Shown: positions 17,894-26,774, counted from the first letter of the stretch. The stretch is 54,894 bases of DNA from Candidatus Agathobaculum pullistercoris (GCA_019114345.1 DXFS01000026.1:1-54894), one strand, 5' to 3'. Program-made: numbers and translations. The notes: generated by a model not told the origin, from the sequence alone.

Positions 17894-19232
17894 GCGGCGT
17901 ATCCGCGCTGCACTCGAACAGATTGAAACGCCAATGTACGACATTGGGGCTGCTGTACAGGAACAGCGTTCCCGGCTCAGCCACCGCATCCCTATTCACA
18001 GTCCGCACCGCATACTGGCCGCTGTCCTTGCAGCCCTGCTGCTCATGGTAACCGCTGCCGCTGCGGTCCTGCAATTTTCCGGCGGCTGGCATACCATCTT
18101 TGGTAACGGTGTGACTATTCCGGAAGGTATCACACTCCCGCTGCAAAGCAGCCAAACCGTAGATGGCTATACCATCACACTGGAGGACGCCATCGTCAGC
18201 GACTCCAGCATAGCGGTTATCTTTTCGGTCAAGTCCAGTGATGGCGCCGCTATTCCCGGCCCGGTCGATTTTGGCAATATTATGTTATCCGTTGACGGCA
18301 GCGAGCCGAAAACACCCGATGCTGCGCAAAGTGTATTCAATCCTGATGCTCCTTCCGTGCAGTATTGTTATCAGGAATATGAATATGCTGGCACCGCAGA
18401 TACTGTCAGCCTCACATTTACAGCCGGCCCTATCATCTGCATGGAGTCCAGCGATCTCGTAACCGCTGATATCGATCTGGATGCACTCTATCAGGCGCAA
18501 CCGCTTGCTTTTCCTGCCGGGACGGAGGGCGAAGCCCGTACGGAGGCTTACTCGTTACAGTATTTCCCCGGGGTGTCCCTGCCGCTTGCCGGCCGTGCGC
18601 CCGAAATCACGTTTGCCGGGATTGCATTTGATGAAAACGGCCTTTGTCTTGCGCTTTCCTATCCGGTGGATGGCGCCAGTGCAGAATTCGCTTCCATCAC
18701 AGATATGCGCACCGGAAAGAGCATCAGTGCGCTTTCCAGCAGCACGTATGGCAATTCTTCCAGCCGCCGTTTTCTGCATCAAGCGTGCTTTCCGGATATT
18801 TGCGCTGATGACCTCCCCTATTTAAAGCCGCAGCTTACCTATACCTTTCCTATCGTGCTGGCCAACCAGACGATGACGTTTTCCTTCCGCACCAGCACTG
18901 CTGATTCCTGGTCCCGCGAACTGGCGCTGCAGCTTGCTGACGGTACAACAGTCACTCACCTTATTGTTTCACCGACCTGCATCGAGCTGGAGGGTATGCA
19001 TCCTGACAGCCCGGATTGGGAACAGCCGTCCGTCACCCTGCAGCTTACAGATGGCAGCTGCATATCTACCAATCCCCGTGCCACCACTTTTTATTCCCCT
19101 GACGGCAGCGGACAGACTGGCTACGGAATCTCTTATGAGTACCTGTCTGAAGATTCCAGCCGCCGTTTCCTGTCGCTCTCAGACATTGTGTCTGTACAGA
19201 TTGAAGATGCTACGATCCGGATAGAAGAGTAG
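17874..19232 (+). CDS. Membrane partner (likely anti-sigma) of the ECF factor, DUF4179-like
   Basis: A 452-residue single-pass protein. A short cytoplasmic N-terminus of about 45 residues is followed by one membrane helix (ILAAVLAALLLMVTAAAAV, about residues 47-65). An extracytoplasmic beta-rich domain of nearly 390 residues comes after it, starting as in DUF4179 (HTIFGNGVTIPEG...ITLEDAIVSDSSIAVIFSV). By position and topology it should hold the sigma factor inactive and respond to an envelope signal. GTG start at 17874 with AAAGGAGG upstream. It is unusual in the size of the outer domain. The last sigma/anti-sigma pair in this window has the same plan. Confidence 0.82.
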   Translation: MNLTPDERRIRAALEQIETPMYDIGAAVQEQRSRLSHRIPIHSPHRILAAVLAALLLMVTAAAAVLQFSGGWHTIFGNGVTIPEGITLPLQSSQTVDGYTITLEDAIVSDSSIAVIFSVKSSDGAAIPGPVDFGNIMLSVDGSEPKTPDAAQSVFNPDAPSVQYCYQEYEYAGTADTVSLTFTAGPIICMESSDLVTADIDLDALYQAQPLAFPAGTEGEARTEAYSLQYFPGVSLPLAGRAPEITFAGIAFDENGLCLALSYPVDGASAEFASITDMRTGKSISALSSSTYGNSSSRRFLHQACFPDICADDLPYLKPQLTYTFPIVLANQTMTFSFRTSTADSWSRELALQLADGTTVTHLIVSPTCIELEGMHPDSPDWEQPSVTLQLTDGSCISTNPRATTFYSPDGSGQTGYGISYEYLSEDSSRRFLSLSDIVSVQIEDATIRIEE

Positions 19233-19289
19233 AAAGCCCCGTGGGGGTAAAATATGGGCCGGACAGTGTGGGGCTGCCCGGTCGCACGA

Positions 19290-19324
19290 CAGATACAGCC
19301 TGCGCACAGCGCGGGCTGTATCTG
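19290..19324 (+). terminator. Stem-loop after the sigma operon
   Basis: Perfect 11-bp stem CAGATACAGCC / GGCTGTATCTG with a 13-base loop containing a small inner CGC/GCG stem. No clean T-run follows, so it may be a transcript-end hairpin or another structured element. The remaining 190 bases to the next gene are AT-rich and hold the next promoter. Confidence 0.45.
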
Positions 19325-19457
19325 CGTATTGCACAATTTTTATAATTGCATATTGTGCATATCTCACAATTCCTATTAAAAACCTTCCTCTCCAGAATTC
19401 AAAATGATGAAAATTCAAAAAACCGGAAAAAACTCTTTCCTTTCCAGCTTTTTATGC

Positions 19458-19463
19458 TATAAT
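19458..19463 (+). promoter_or_regulatory. Extended -10 of the HPr-like gene
   Basis: TGC-TATAAT (extended -10), about 50 bases before the start; a weak -35, TTTCCT, lies 16 bases upstream. Confidence 0.5.
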
Positions 19464-19513
19464 GATAGCAGAAAGAATATCTTGCGATAAACTGATACGA
19501 GGAGGTAAATAAT

Positions 19514-19753
19514 ATGACCAGAGGTATTCGCGTAAAGAATACAGATGACATCCAGAAGATCAACCGAATTGTCACCAAGTATCCTTACGATATTTGGATT
19601 CATGGCAAAAGCGGTATGGTAGACGCTAAGAGCCTGCTCGGCATGTTCCTGCTTTCGCTCAATGAACCCCTGCAGCTCGTGCTCGAGGATGATGTAGACG
19701 CAACGGCGCTGTTCAAGGATCTGGCAGATTATCTGGAAATCGACGACGAGTAA
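19514..19753 (+). CDS. HPr-like protein lacking the active-site histidine
   Basis: A 79-residue protein with the HPr fold pattern. The regulatory segment is recognisable as DAKSLLGMFLLSL, aligning with the Ser46 segment (KSIMGVMSL) of HPr, so Ser40 would be the HPrK target position. The N-terminal GIHARPA active-site motif is absent: the region reads KNTDDIQKINR, and the only histidine is at residue 30. It therefore cannot carry phosphate in the PTS. Like Bacillus Crh, it might serve only in regulation, for example with CcpA, but this is inference. GAGGAGG site upstream; monocistronic with a terminator. Confidence 0.85.
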   Translation: MTRGIRVKNTDDIQKINRIVTKYPYDIWIHGKSGMVDAKSLLGMFLLSLNEPLQLVLEDDVDATALFKDLADYLEIDDE

Positions 19754-19778
19754 TCGTTTTCCCAAGTACATAAAAAAG

Positions 19779-19805
19779 AAGATCAGGAGTTTTGCTCCTG
19801 ATCTT
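19779..19805. terminator. Bidirectional terminator
   Basis: Perfect 11-bp stem AAGATCAGGAG / CTCCTGATCTT, loop TTTTG, with an A-run before and T-run after. It lies between the convergent HPr-like and GNAT genes. Confidence 0.88.
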
Positions 19806-19807
19806 TT

Positions 19808-20560
19808 TTACTGTACCGACAGTTCATATACAGGATACGCTCCTGCGGCAATATATCCCAGCGTCTGCGCCAGATGGGCGGAAACCGGGTTTGCCGCGTC
19901 CCACGACGGATACAGGCCGCGCGACAGGCAGTCCAGCATGAGTGCTGCCGCACATGCCCGCGCAAGGCCGCGCCTGCGGTGCGCCGGGTGGGTGTCGATC
20001 TCGATTTCCACTCCGCCCGGCCAGTCCGCATAGCTGGATGCGCCGCAAACCAGCGCGTTACCCTGCAGCGCCGCGTATCCCGCACCGCGCGCAGCGTAAC
20101 TCTCCCATGTGGGATACTGCGAAACCAGGTCGCGGCTCCATCCCGCCTGCTCCGCTTGGCGGTATAATGCTTTACCCATTCTTTTGAGCAGGTATCCTTC
20201 AGGGAGCATCGCGGCAAAGCCGTGCAGCGCTGCCGCATCAAATGCGTTATCCTTCCGGAACGCATACCGCACCGACCGCCGCGCCTGCGGATAGACCTGC
20301 TCGATCAAGCTATCCCAGTCCCGTGTGCGCGGGATGAAAATGGTATACGGCCGCATTCTTCCCGGCTGCCACGCCGCGACCGCCGCATCCGGCTCGCCTG
20401 CCAGAAAGCAGAAATCCCCCACCCTCACCTGCGCCGAACGGTATTCTTTGTCTGCCACCGCATACCCCATGCGGCCGGAAAGGTACGCATACAGCATGCC
20501 CTCCTCCCAGCCGTGCAGCAGGGGCGCGAGCGCCGCAGGGTCTATAACCGGAATGGTCAC
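19808..20560 (-). CDS. GNAT-family acetyltransferase
   Basis: A 250-residue acetyltransferase. The C-terminal half shows the acetyl-CoA signature VEIEIDTHPAHRRRGLARACAAALML, whose RRRGLA is the pyrophosphate-binding loop. The family layout matches the larger GNAT_acetyltran group (about 250 residues) rather than the short 150-residue type. The acceptor is unknown. GTG start overlapping the TGA of the peptidase gene (GTGA), so it ends the operon that starts with yqeG. Confidence 0.86.
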   Translation of the reverse strand: MTIPVIDPAALAPLLHGWEEGMLYAYLSGRMGYAVADKEYRSAQVRVGDFCFLAGEPDAAVAAWQPGRMRPYTIFIPRTRDWDSLIEQVYPQARRSVRYAFRKDNAFDAAALHGFAAMLPEGYLLKRMGKALYRQAEQAGWSRDLVSQYPTWESYAARGAGYAALQGNALVCGASSYADWPGGVEIEIDTHPAHRRRGLARACAAALMLDCLSRGLYPSWDAANPVSAHLAQTLGYIAAGAYPVYELSVQ

Positions 20561-21621
20561 AGGATAACCAGCTGCTTGGGCGCTTCGGTCAGGTTAACGC
20601 AGCCGTCCTCGATCACATACAGCATGTCCTCGATACGCACGCCGAATTTCCCCGGCAGGTAGATGCCCGGCTCGGCTGTCACGATCGAGCCCGCGGGCAG
20701 CGGCGTTTCCCCGCGCGGGCCGGCGGTCGGGGCTTCGTGGATCTCGAGTCCCACACCGTGACCGAACCCGTGGCCGAATGCATTCCCGTAGCCCGCGTCC
20801 GCAATGACCTTGCGCGCCGCGCCGTCCACTTCTCTTCCGGTCACGCCCGCCTTGCAGGCCGCGATGCCTGCGAGCTGGGCGTTCAGCACCGTATCGTACA
20901 CGGTCTGCATCTCATCAGTCACATGGCCGACCGCAACCGTACGCGTCATGTCCGAGCAGTAGCCGTCCACAATGCAGCCAAAGTCCATGGTGACAAAATC
21001 GCCCGCCTGAATTTCCTTTCCGGTCGGCACGCCGTGCGGCTTGGAGCTGTTTGCGCCCGATACCACGATCGGGTCGAACGACATGTTCTCCGCGCCGTAG
21101 TGCAGCATCAGATAGGTCAGCCGCGCCGCGATCTCCTTTTCGGTCGCGCCCACCTTGATGTCGTTCAACACTTCTTCAAGCGCCTGCTCCGCGATGCGCT
21201 GCGCGGCGACGATTTTGTGCACCTCATCGTCCTCCTTGCAGACGCGCAGGCGCTCCATGCCGTCCTCCAAGCGCACCGCAGTCGCGTGCAGGGCGGACGC
21301 CCAGGACATATATTCCGCGTAAGTCAGCATCCGGTCCTCGAGCGCAACCTTTTTCACGCCGTCCTGTTCGATCAGCTCGTTGATCACAGCAGTATAGCTT
21401 TTACCGCCGCCGATCTCACGCACTTCAAAATCCGTGACCGCAGCGCGCGCAGCCTCGACATAGCGGAAGTCCGTATAGAACACCGCCTGCTTCGCGGAAA
21501 GGTAAACCGCACCCGCGGTCGAGTGGAAGCCGGTCGCATAGCGGCGGCTGATCTCGCTGGTCAGCACCAGCGCATCATACGGCGCTTCGCAAAGCAGCGA
21601 ACGCAATTCGTCCCGTTTCAT
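20557..21621 (-). CDS. Xaa-Pro aminopeptidase (M24 family)
   Basis: A 354-residue metallopeptidase removing N-terminal residues ahead of proline. A creatinase-type N-terminal domain (residues 1 to about 125) is followed by the pita-bread catalytic domain. All five metal ligands are visible: the two Asp in TMDFGCIVDGYCSDMTRT, His in FGHGVGLEIHE, Glu in VTAEPGIY and Glu in GVRIEDML. The start MKRDELRS at 21621 has GTGAGGCG upstream; thirty upstream codons belong to the intergenic and aroQ sequence. Conserved gene order with aroQ and yqeG. Confidence 0.94.
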   Translation of the reverse strand: MKRDELRSLLCEAPYDALVLTSEISRRYATGFHSTAGAVYLSAKQAVFYTDFRYVEAARAAVTDFEVREIGGGKSYTAVINELIEQDGVKKVALEDRMLTYAEYMSWASALHATAVRLEDGMERLRVCKEDDEVHKIVAAQRIAEQALEEVLNDIKVGATEKEIAARLTYLMLHYGAENMSFDPIVVSGANSSKPHGVPTGKEIQAGDFVTMDFGCIVDGYCSDMTRTVAVGHVTDEMQTVYDTVLNAQLAGIAACKAGVTGREVDGAARKVIADAGYGNAFGHGFGHGVGLEIHEAPTAGPRGETPLPAGSIVTAEPGIYLPGKFGVRIEDMLYVIEDGCVNLTEAPKQLVIL

Positions 21622-21632
21622 CAAAAATCGCC

Positions 21633-22067
21633 TCACCCAATAATTGCCTTGACCGCATCCACGGCCAGCAGATAGCTGTGCTTGCCAAAGCCCGCGATCA
21701 CGCCTGCACATACCGGTCCGATAACCGACTTGTGCCGGAACTCCTCACGCGCATGCACGTTGGACATGTGCACCTCCACGCAGGGCAGGCGCACCGCCGC
21801 GATCGCATCGCGGATTGCATAGCTGTAATGCGTATACGCGCCCGCGTTGATGATGATCGCGTCGCAGTCCTCACGCGCGGCATGGATGCGGTCAATGATC
21901 GCGCCCTCCGAGTTGGACTGGAACACCGAGCACTCCATGCCCAGCCGCTCGCACTTGGTGACCACCTCGGCATTGATGGACGCCAGCGTGTCCGTGCCGT
22001 AAATGCCCGGCTCGCGCTGACCGGTCAGGTTGAGGTTGGGGCCGTGGATCAGCATTACCTTTTTCAT
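21633..22067 (-). CDS. aroQ: 3-dehydroquinate dehydratase, type II
   Basis: A 144-residue shikimate-pathway enzyme converting 3-dehydroquinate to 3-dehydroshikimate. The signature [17 protein letters not shown] carries the catalytic Arg and Tyr, and [13 protein letters not shown] carries the catalytic His. It feeds chorismate synthesis, and thus the trp operon at the other end of the window. The start overlaps the stop of the TIM-barrel gene (ATGA). Confidence 0.97.
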   Translation of the reverse strand: MKKVMLIHGPNLNLTGQREPGIYGTDTLASINAEVVTKCERLGMECSVFQSNSEGAIIDRIHAAREDCDAIIINAGAYTHYSYAIRDAIAAVRLPCVEVHMSNVHAREEFRHKSVIGPVCAGVIAGFGKHSYLLAVDAVKAIIG

Positions 22068-22942
22068 TTTCCCGTCTCCTTTTGAAATAGTTGCATCATG
22101 TGAAATAGTTGCATCATGGTCACCGCGTCCTCGGCCTGTGTGCCTGCGGACTCGCAGATGAACGTCGGCGCATAGCTGCGCGCCGCGGCCTCCTGCGCGA
22201 CCGGCAGGAAATCCGGGCCGTATGCGGTATCGGCAAAGGTCAGGTGGCGCACCTCGCCTTTGTCGTTATATTCAATGTGCGAAAAATGCGCGTGCATCAT
22301 GCGGGTGCGCTCAACGCCAATGGTGTTTTCCATCAAATCGAACAGGCGCTTCACGTCCTCCCGCGTGGACATGCCGCCGTTTGTGCGGCAGTTGAGGTGG
22401 CCGAAGTCGATGCAGGGCAGCAACCGGTCATCCGCCGCGACCAGCTCGCAGACCTCCTCCGCTGAGCCGAGCACACTTTTCTTGCCCATCGTCTCAAGGC
22501 AGACCGTGCAGCCGGTCAGATGCGCCTCGTCCAACGCGCGCAGGATGTTTTTCACATTCTCATGCGTGTTGCGCATGGCCCGCTCGCGTGTCAGCTTTCC
22601 CTGTCCGCCGCAGTGCACCACCATGCGCGTGGCGCCCAGCGGCACGGCAAGCTGCGCGGTCTCCATCACATAACCGACATTTTTCTCCATCCGCTCGGTT
22701 TCTTCGGACGAGAGGTTGATGAAATACGGTGCGTGAATACTCATCCGGATACCGTGCTCCCTGGCCGCTTCTCCGATTTTCCGCGCAGTCTCCTCCCCGC
22801 AGCGCACGCCGCGGCCGCACTGGTATTCAAACGCTGTCAGCCCCTTGGCCGCGAGCCACGCGGGCGCATCCTCGCTTTTCTTATACCCTTCCGCGGCAAA
22901 GGACTCCGAGTTGCCCGCGGGGCCGAATCTTGCCTCATCCAT
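22064..22942 (-). CDS. TIM-barrel protein of the endonuclease IV/sugar isomerase superfamily
   Basis: A 292-residue barrel with the endonuclease IV metal ligands in order: [28 protein letters not shown] and ESAG. It is close to Nfo-type AP endonucleases but has diverged, so DNA repair is plausible rather than certain. The start MDEARFG at 22942 has GGAGGAG upstream and overlaps yqeG by 8 bases. The last residues, [12 protein letters not shown], come from a perfect 18-bp tandem duplication in the gene. Confidence 0.85.
   Translation of the reverse strand: MDEARFGPAGNSESFAAEGYKKSEDAPAWLAAKGLTAFEYQCGRGVRCGEETARKIGEAAREHGIRMSIHAPYFINLSSEETERMEKNVGYVMETAQLAVPLGATRMVVHCGGQGKLTRERAMRNTHENVKNILRALDEAHLTGCTVCLETMGKKSVLGSAEEVCELVAADDRLLPCIDFGHLNCRTNGGMSTREDVKRLFDLMENTIGVERTRMMHAHFSHIEYNDKGEVRHLTFADTAYGPDFLPVAQEAAARSYAPTFICESAGTQAEDAVTMMQLFHMMQLFQKETGK
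22083..22118. repeat. 18-bp perfect tandem duplication in a gene end
   Basis: TGAAATAGTTGCATCATG occurs twice head to tail (22083-22100 and 22101-22118), in frame, adding six residues near the C-terminus of the TIM-barrel protein just before its stop and the aroQ start. Confidence 0.95.
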
Positions 22943-23447
22943 GGCGCGCCCTCTCCTCCATTCTCCGCTTACCGCGTTCAATAAAGCCGCGCTCGATCTG
23001 GTAGCGCACGTTGATCCAGAAAAAGTGCCGGTCGAGCGTCTGCACATAGCAGGTCAGCGCGCCCATCCGGTTTCCGCCGAACACATCGGTAAAGATCTGG
23101 TCGCCCACGACCGCGATCTGCCCGAGCGGCAGCCCGAGCTGCTCCGCCGCGCGGCGGAAACCCGCAGCAAACGGCTTGCCCGCCCGGCTGATAAAATCCA
23201 CGCCGAGCGCCTGGCAGAACCTGCCTACGCGCGCCTCCCGGTTGTTGGAAAACACCAGTACCCGCAGCCCGGCGTCGCACAGCGTATGCACGAACGGTGA
23301 GAGCTTTTCAGGCGGCAGCGCCGCCTTGTGCGAGGCCATCGTACCGTCCAGATCGATCAGCACGCCTCGCACGCCGTGCTTTTCCAGCAGCTCCGGGGTA
23401 ATATCGTAAATTGAGTCGAAAACATAATCGGGAATCAGCTTGCTCAT
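22935..23447 (-). CDS. yqeG: YqeG-type HAD phosphatase
   Basis: A 170-residue HAD superfamily protein of class IIIA. Motif I is LIDLDGTMAS (Asp nucleophile), motif II is VFSNN, and motif IV is VVGDQIFTDVFGGN. Related to PGP phosphatase (Gep4); the substrate in bacteria is not settled. AGGAGTG precedes the start. First gene of the run yqeG - TIM barrel - aroQ - peptidase - GNAT. Confidence 0.92.
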   Translation of the reverse strand: MSKLIPDYVFDSIYDITPELLEKHGVRGVLIDLDGTMASHKAALPPEKLSPFVHTLCDAGLRVLVFSNNREARVGRFCQALGVDFISRAGKPFAAGFRRAAEQLGLPLGQIAVVGDQIFTDVFGGNRMGALTCYVQTLDRHFFWINVRYQIERGFIERGKRRMEERARHG

Positions 23448-23574
23448 TCATTCACTCCTGCGTTCTCACTTTGGCGGTTGCCACATATAGTGTAATGGAA
23501 TTTGTCCAAAAAGTCCAGAGCAGCGCCGCACATTCCGCTGTACACGCTGCCAAAGTACAAGGGAGTCGATCATA

Positions 23575-24345
23575 ATGGTATATACGAAAAATCTGGTTCT
23601 GGTATGCACCGGCCGCGACGCGCTGCGCGCAGCCAAGCAGGGGATGCCTGTGCTGCATCTCTGTCTGGGCATCACACCCATGGGCGCGCTGCAGCGCCTG
23701 CAGCTGCCGACCTCCGACACACGCTGCCTGCTCGGCCTGTGCGACCCACCCCGCGACCTCGCGGACTGCAACGCAGACAGGCTTGCCGCTGACCTGGTGT
23801 TCGAGGCGCGGCGGACCGGCGCGCCCGGCATATTTGCGGACTTCGAACACGATACCCCGCAGGGCCGCCGCCTGCTCACGGCGTTCGACAAAGCGCTGCA
23901 CGAAGCGGACATCCCGTTTTACGTCCCGCTCGCCTGCGGGCGTGCGCTGACTCATGCGGTCCTTACCACACCGACCGCACTCTCCGGCGGCAGCCTGACC
24001 GCCTATATCTCCTCCCTGCAGGGCATCTACGGCGCGGCGCGCATTGCAGCGTTCCTGCAGCCGGTCTCGCAGGATTTCACCCTGCCCGCCGCCTCCCCGA
24101 ACGGAAAAACACTCACGCCGACCGAGCGCGAAAACCTGCTCGCGCGCACCGGTTCACAGACTTTTTTCTCCCGCGAGCTATGCGCCAAGTACTTTACGTA
24201 TACGGACAGCGACGGGAGGGCGCATTTTGTCCTGTACGATGACGCGTCCACCCTGGAGGCCAAGCTCGCCCAGCTCGCGGGCTGCGGGGTACAGACCGTA
24301 TTCGCATTGTTTCCGGATGCAGCGGAACTGCTCAATCCGTCGTAA
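23575..24345 (+). CDS. Uncharacterised protein, possibly a GH18-like barrel
   Basis: A 256-residue protein that I cannot assign firmly. It has no signal peptide. The segment GIFADFEHD could be a remnant of the glycoside hydrolase 18 catalytic strand. The C-terminal HFVLYDDASTLEAKLAQLAG resembles the GH18 end segment in which a display of YDD(P/E)xSLxxK is common. It may be a degenerate or intracellular relative of spore-cortex lytic or chitinase-like proteins. It diverges from yqeG and its end overlaps the convergent YbaK gene by 14 bases. Confidence 0.6.
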   Translation: MVYTKNLVLVCTGRDALRAAKQGMPVLHLCLGITPMGALQRLQLPTSDTRCLLGLCDPPRDLADCNADRLAADLVFEARRTGAPGIFADFEHDTPQGRRLLTAFDKALHEADIPFYVPLACGRALTHAVLTTPTALSGGSLTAYISSLQGIYGAARIAAFLQPVSQDFTLPAASPNGKTLTPTERENLLARTGSQTFFSRELCAKYFTYTDSDGRAHFVLYDDASTLEAKLAQLAGCGVQTVFALFPDAAELLNPS

Positions 24346-24811
24346 TCGCGGCAGTTTTGGCACGCACCAGGCCGATCAGATCGGCCGGGACGCACTCGAT
24401 CTGGTAGCCGATCTTGCCTGCGGACACGATCACGGACGGCAGGCCGTTTACACTCTCGTCAAACACAGTCGGGAACGCCTTCTTCATGCCCACCGGCGAG
24501 CAGCCGCCGCGCACATAGCCGGTCAGTCCAAGCAGCTCCTTGACGTGCACCATCTCGACCGACTTTTCACCTGCCGCTTTCGCCGCCTTTTTCAGGTCAA
24601 GCTCTTTTGCCACGGGAATAACGAACACGTGATACCCGCCCGACTTACCGCGCGCGACCAGCGTTTTGAACACCCGTTCCACATTCTGCCCCAAAAGCTG
24701 CGCCACTGTCACGCCGTCCACCGCGTCCTTGCCGTGCGGATATTCATGCGCGGTGTAAGCGATCTTGTGCTGCTCAAGCACACGCATCACATTGGTTTTA
24801 TCCGAAGCCAT
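24332..24811 (-). CDS. ybaK: Cys-tRNA(Pro) deacylase, YbaK/EbsC type
   Basis: A 159-residue editing protein that hydrolyses mischarged Cys-tRNA(Pro). The family pattern is visible in QHKIAYTAHEYPHG, VFKTLVARG and the GYVRGGCSPVGMKK loop. Start at MASDKTN with GGAGCGAG upstream. A second YbaK-family gene lies at 35659, so this genome has two such editors. Confidence 0.93.
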   Translation of the reverse strand: MASDKTNVMRVLEQHKIAYTAHEYPHGKDAVDGVTVAQLLGQNVERVFKTLVARGKSGGYHVFVIPVAKELDLKKAAKAAGEKSVEMVHVKELLGLTGYVRGGCSPVGMKKAFPTVFDESVNGLPSVIVSAGKIGYQIECVPADLIGLVRAKTAAITTD

Positions 24812-24880
24812 TTTTCTCGCTCCAATCTGCATTTTATACAGATATTATATCGTCTTTTTGTGCAACAAGCAAGAAATATC

Positions 24881-24912
24881 AAAAGGGTTTCTCTGCCGAG
24901 AGAAACCCTTTT
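24881..24912. terminator. Terminator of the third SLH gene
   Basis: Perfect 14-bp stem AAAAGGGTTTCTCT / AGAGAAACCCTTTT, loop GCCG, flanked by A and T runs; it lies 12 bases after the SLH gene. Confidence 0.88.
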
Positions 24913-24923
24913 TCCTATTTTTG

Positions 24924-26774
24924 TTATTGCGGCCTCGCAATCACAATCCGGATGCGCCCGCCTTCGTCTGTGTCCTTATCATAATAGCGGGTGATGCTGT
25001 ACGAACCGGAGTTATTGCGCAGTTCAGTCAGGGAAAGCAGGCTGTACTGCGCATTCTCATATAGATAAACCGCACAGTCATCCCAGAACAGCCAGCTTTC
25101 GCCATCCTTGGTCACGCCGGACTGGGTAACGGAATCCGGGTTGCGGATCTGCTCCAGCTCGCGCACCGCGGTCAACTGGCCATCCTCTATGGTCAGGCGG
25201 GCCGGGCCATAAGACGCGCCCAGTGTTTTTCCGCTGGTTGTGACCGTTGTCCGTTCCCCGTCCAGCAGGTAGGTATAACTGCCGGACAGGCTCATATCAT
25301 CCGACTGCTCACTGACACCGGTAATGATGCCGTACTCATACAGGTCTCCTGTGAAATCACGCAGGATCAGATCGGTGATTTCCCCCGCTTCGTTGGTCGC
25401 ATAATAGCGCACATCGGACGATTCCAACTCTGCGCCGTTCAAGCGCGAATAGTACACACGGACTGCATTGGTATCGTTTACATCCAGGATGCGCACATCT
25501 TTTGCCATGGTACGGCTGCCGATCGAATACCCGGACACCGTACCACGCAGCGAGGACGACTTCAGGATAGAAACATCGGTTTCGGATGAGCCGAAACCGA
25601 TCGATACAATGTCCCCCTCGTCGATCGAGGTCTTGGAGCAGGGATAGGTATAGCTTTCGCCGTCCATTGCCGTAATGGTAATGGTGCGCGCTGTATAAGC
25701 ATTACCGACTGAGTTATAGTAAGTGCCGGTGCCGGTAGCCGTCACCACGCCGGCAACATCTGCTGCATATTCGTCCGCCGACATGGCTGCAGCAACCTTA
25801 CCGTCCCGGCCGAGCAGCAGCGTGATGATATCGCCGATATTGAGTCCGCCGAGCGTGGAGAGCGCGAGCGCCGCATCGCTTGTTTCTATTTCATATTCCG
25901 CACCTGCCACAGTCACAGAGGTGGGGGACGACGTAGAGGGCGAAGCCGACTGATACGTGCCGGTCACCGCATTGGCATAGGCCCAGATCGTCGAATCATT
26001 ATAATATACCACGTCATATCGCCGGATGGCATCCGCTGTGGAAGCATAACCGTTGCGGTAAACCGTCTTTCCATTGGTGGAAACAATGGATGACACGCCG
26101 CTTTCTACCACAAAAGGACCTTCCATGGTGTCTGATACAATGCTCAGGTAATCAATCTCATCGTTATCGTTGAGTGTGTATCCCAGCGTCTGCGCATAGA
26201 CCTCACCGTCCTTTGTTTCCGTATTCAGCAGGTTGTAAAACAGATACATCATGTTGCGCCGGGTCATCGAGGAGCCCTGCGAAGCGGTGATGTTGACATC
26301 CAGCCCCAGGGATTCATACAGCGCGATCTGCCCGTACGGATACGAACCGGAAAAATCCTCGGTCGTATAACCCAGCAGCTTGAGCACACCGGTAGCCGCT
26401 TCCTCCAGCGTAACCGTATTATCCGGTTTATAGGTGCCATCCAGATAGCCGCTCAGCCATCCCTGGCTGACTGCAGTTTTGATATAACCTGCCGCCCAGT
26501 GCGTATAGGGTACATCGCTGAACGGCGACGAGTTGGATACGCCGGAGACCTTGTCCTTATAAGTCGAGGCTGCCACCAGCATTTTGGCGTATTCCGCGCG
26601 GGTGACGGTTTTATCCAGATTCATATTGCCGCTCTCGTCGCCCACCATGATGCCGGCGGCGCGGACGACCTGCTCGATCACGCTGTCCGACACCTCGGAC
26701 GCGGCAAAGGCCATAGGCGTGCTGCCCAGCAGCACGACAGCCGCAAGCAGCAGGGAAAGTATTCTTTTCTTCAA
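24924..26774 (-). CDS. SLH-domain surface protein
   Basis: A 616-residue exported protein. The signal peptide (MKKRILSLLLAAVVLLG..., cleaved near AFAASE) is followed by SLH repeats in about the first 210 residues (TVTRAEYAKMLVAAS, TVTLEEAATGVLKLL, SMTRRNMMYLFYNLL). About 400 residues of beta-rich, Ser/Thr/Asp-rich sequence follow with no recognised domain. The start codon is TTG, supported by AAGGAGG with good spacing. It lies after the MacAB-type operon but behind an array of hairpins, and is probably expressed separately. Confidence 0.9.
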   Translation of the reverse strand: MKKRILSLLLAAVVLLGSTPMAFAASEVSDSVIEQVVRAAGIMVGDESGNMNLDKTVTRAEYAKMLVAASTYKDKVSGVSNSSPFSDVPYTHWAAGYIKTAVSQGWLSGYLDGTYKPDNTVTLEEAATGVLKLLGYTTEDFSGSYPYGQIALYESLGLDVNITASQGSSMTRRNMMYLFYNLLNTETKDGEVYAQTLGYTLNDNDEIDYLSIVSDTMEGPFVVESGVSSIVSTNGKTVYRNGYASTADAIRRYDVVYYNDSTIWAYANAVTGTYQSASPSTSSPTSVTVAGAEYEIETSDAALALSTLGGLNIGDIITLLLGRDGKVAAAMSADEYAADVAGVVTATGTGTYYNSVGNAYTARTITITAMDGESYTYPCSKTSIDEGDIVSIGFGSSETDVSILKSSSLRGTVSGYSIGSRTMAKDVRILDVNDTNAVRVYYSRLNGAELESSDVRYYATNEAGEITDLILRDFTGDLYEYGIITGVSEQSDDMSLSGSYTYLLDGERTTVTTSGKTLGASYGPARLTIEDGQLTAVRELEQIRNPDSVTQSGVTKDGESWLFWDDCAVYLYENAQYSLLSLTELRNNSGSYSITRYYDKDTDEGGRIRIVIARPQ

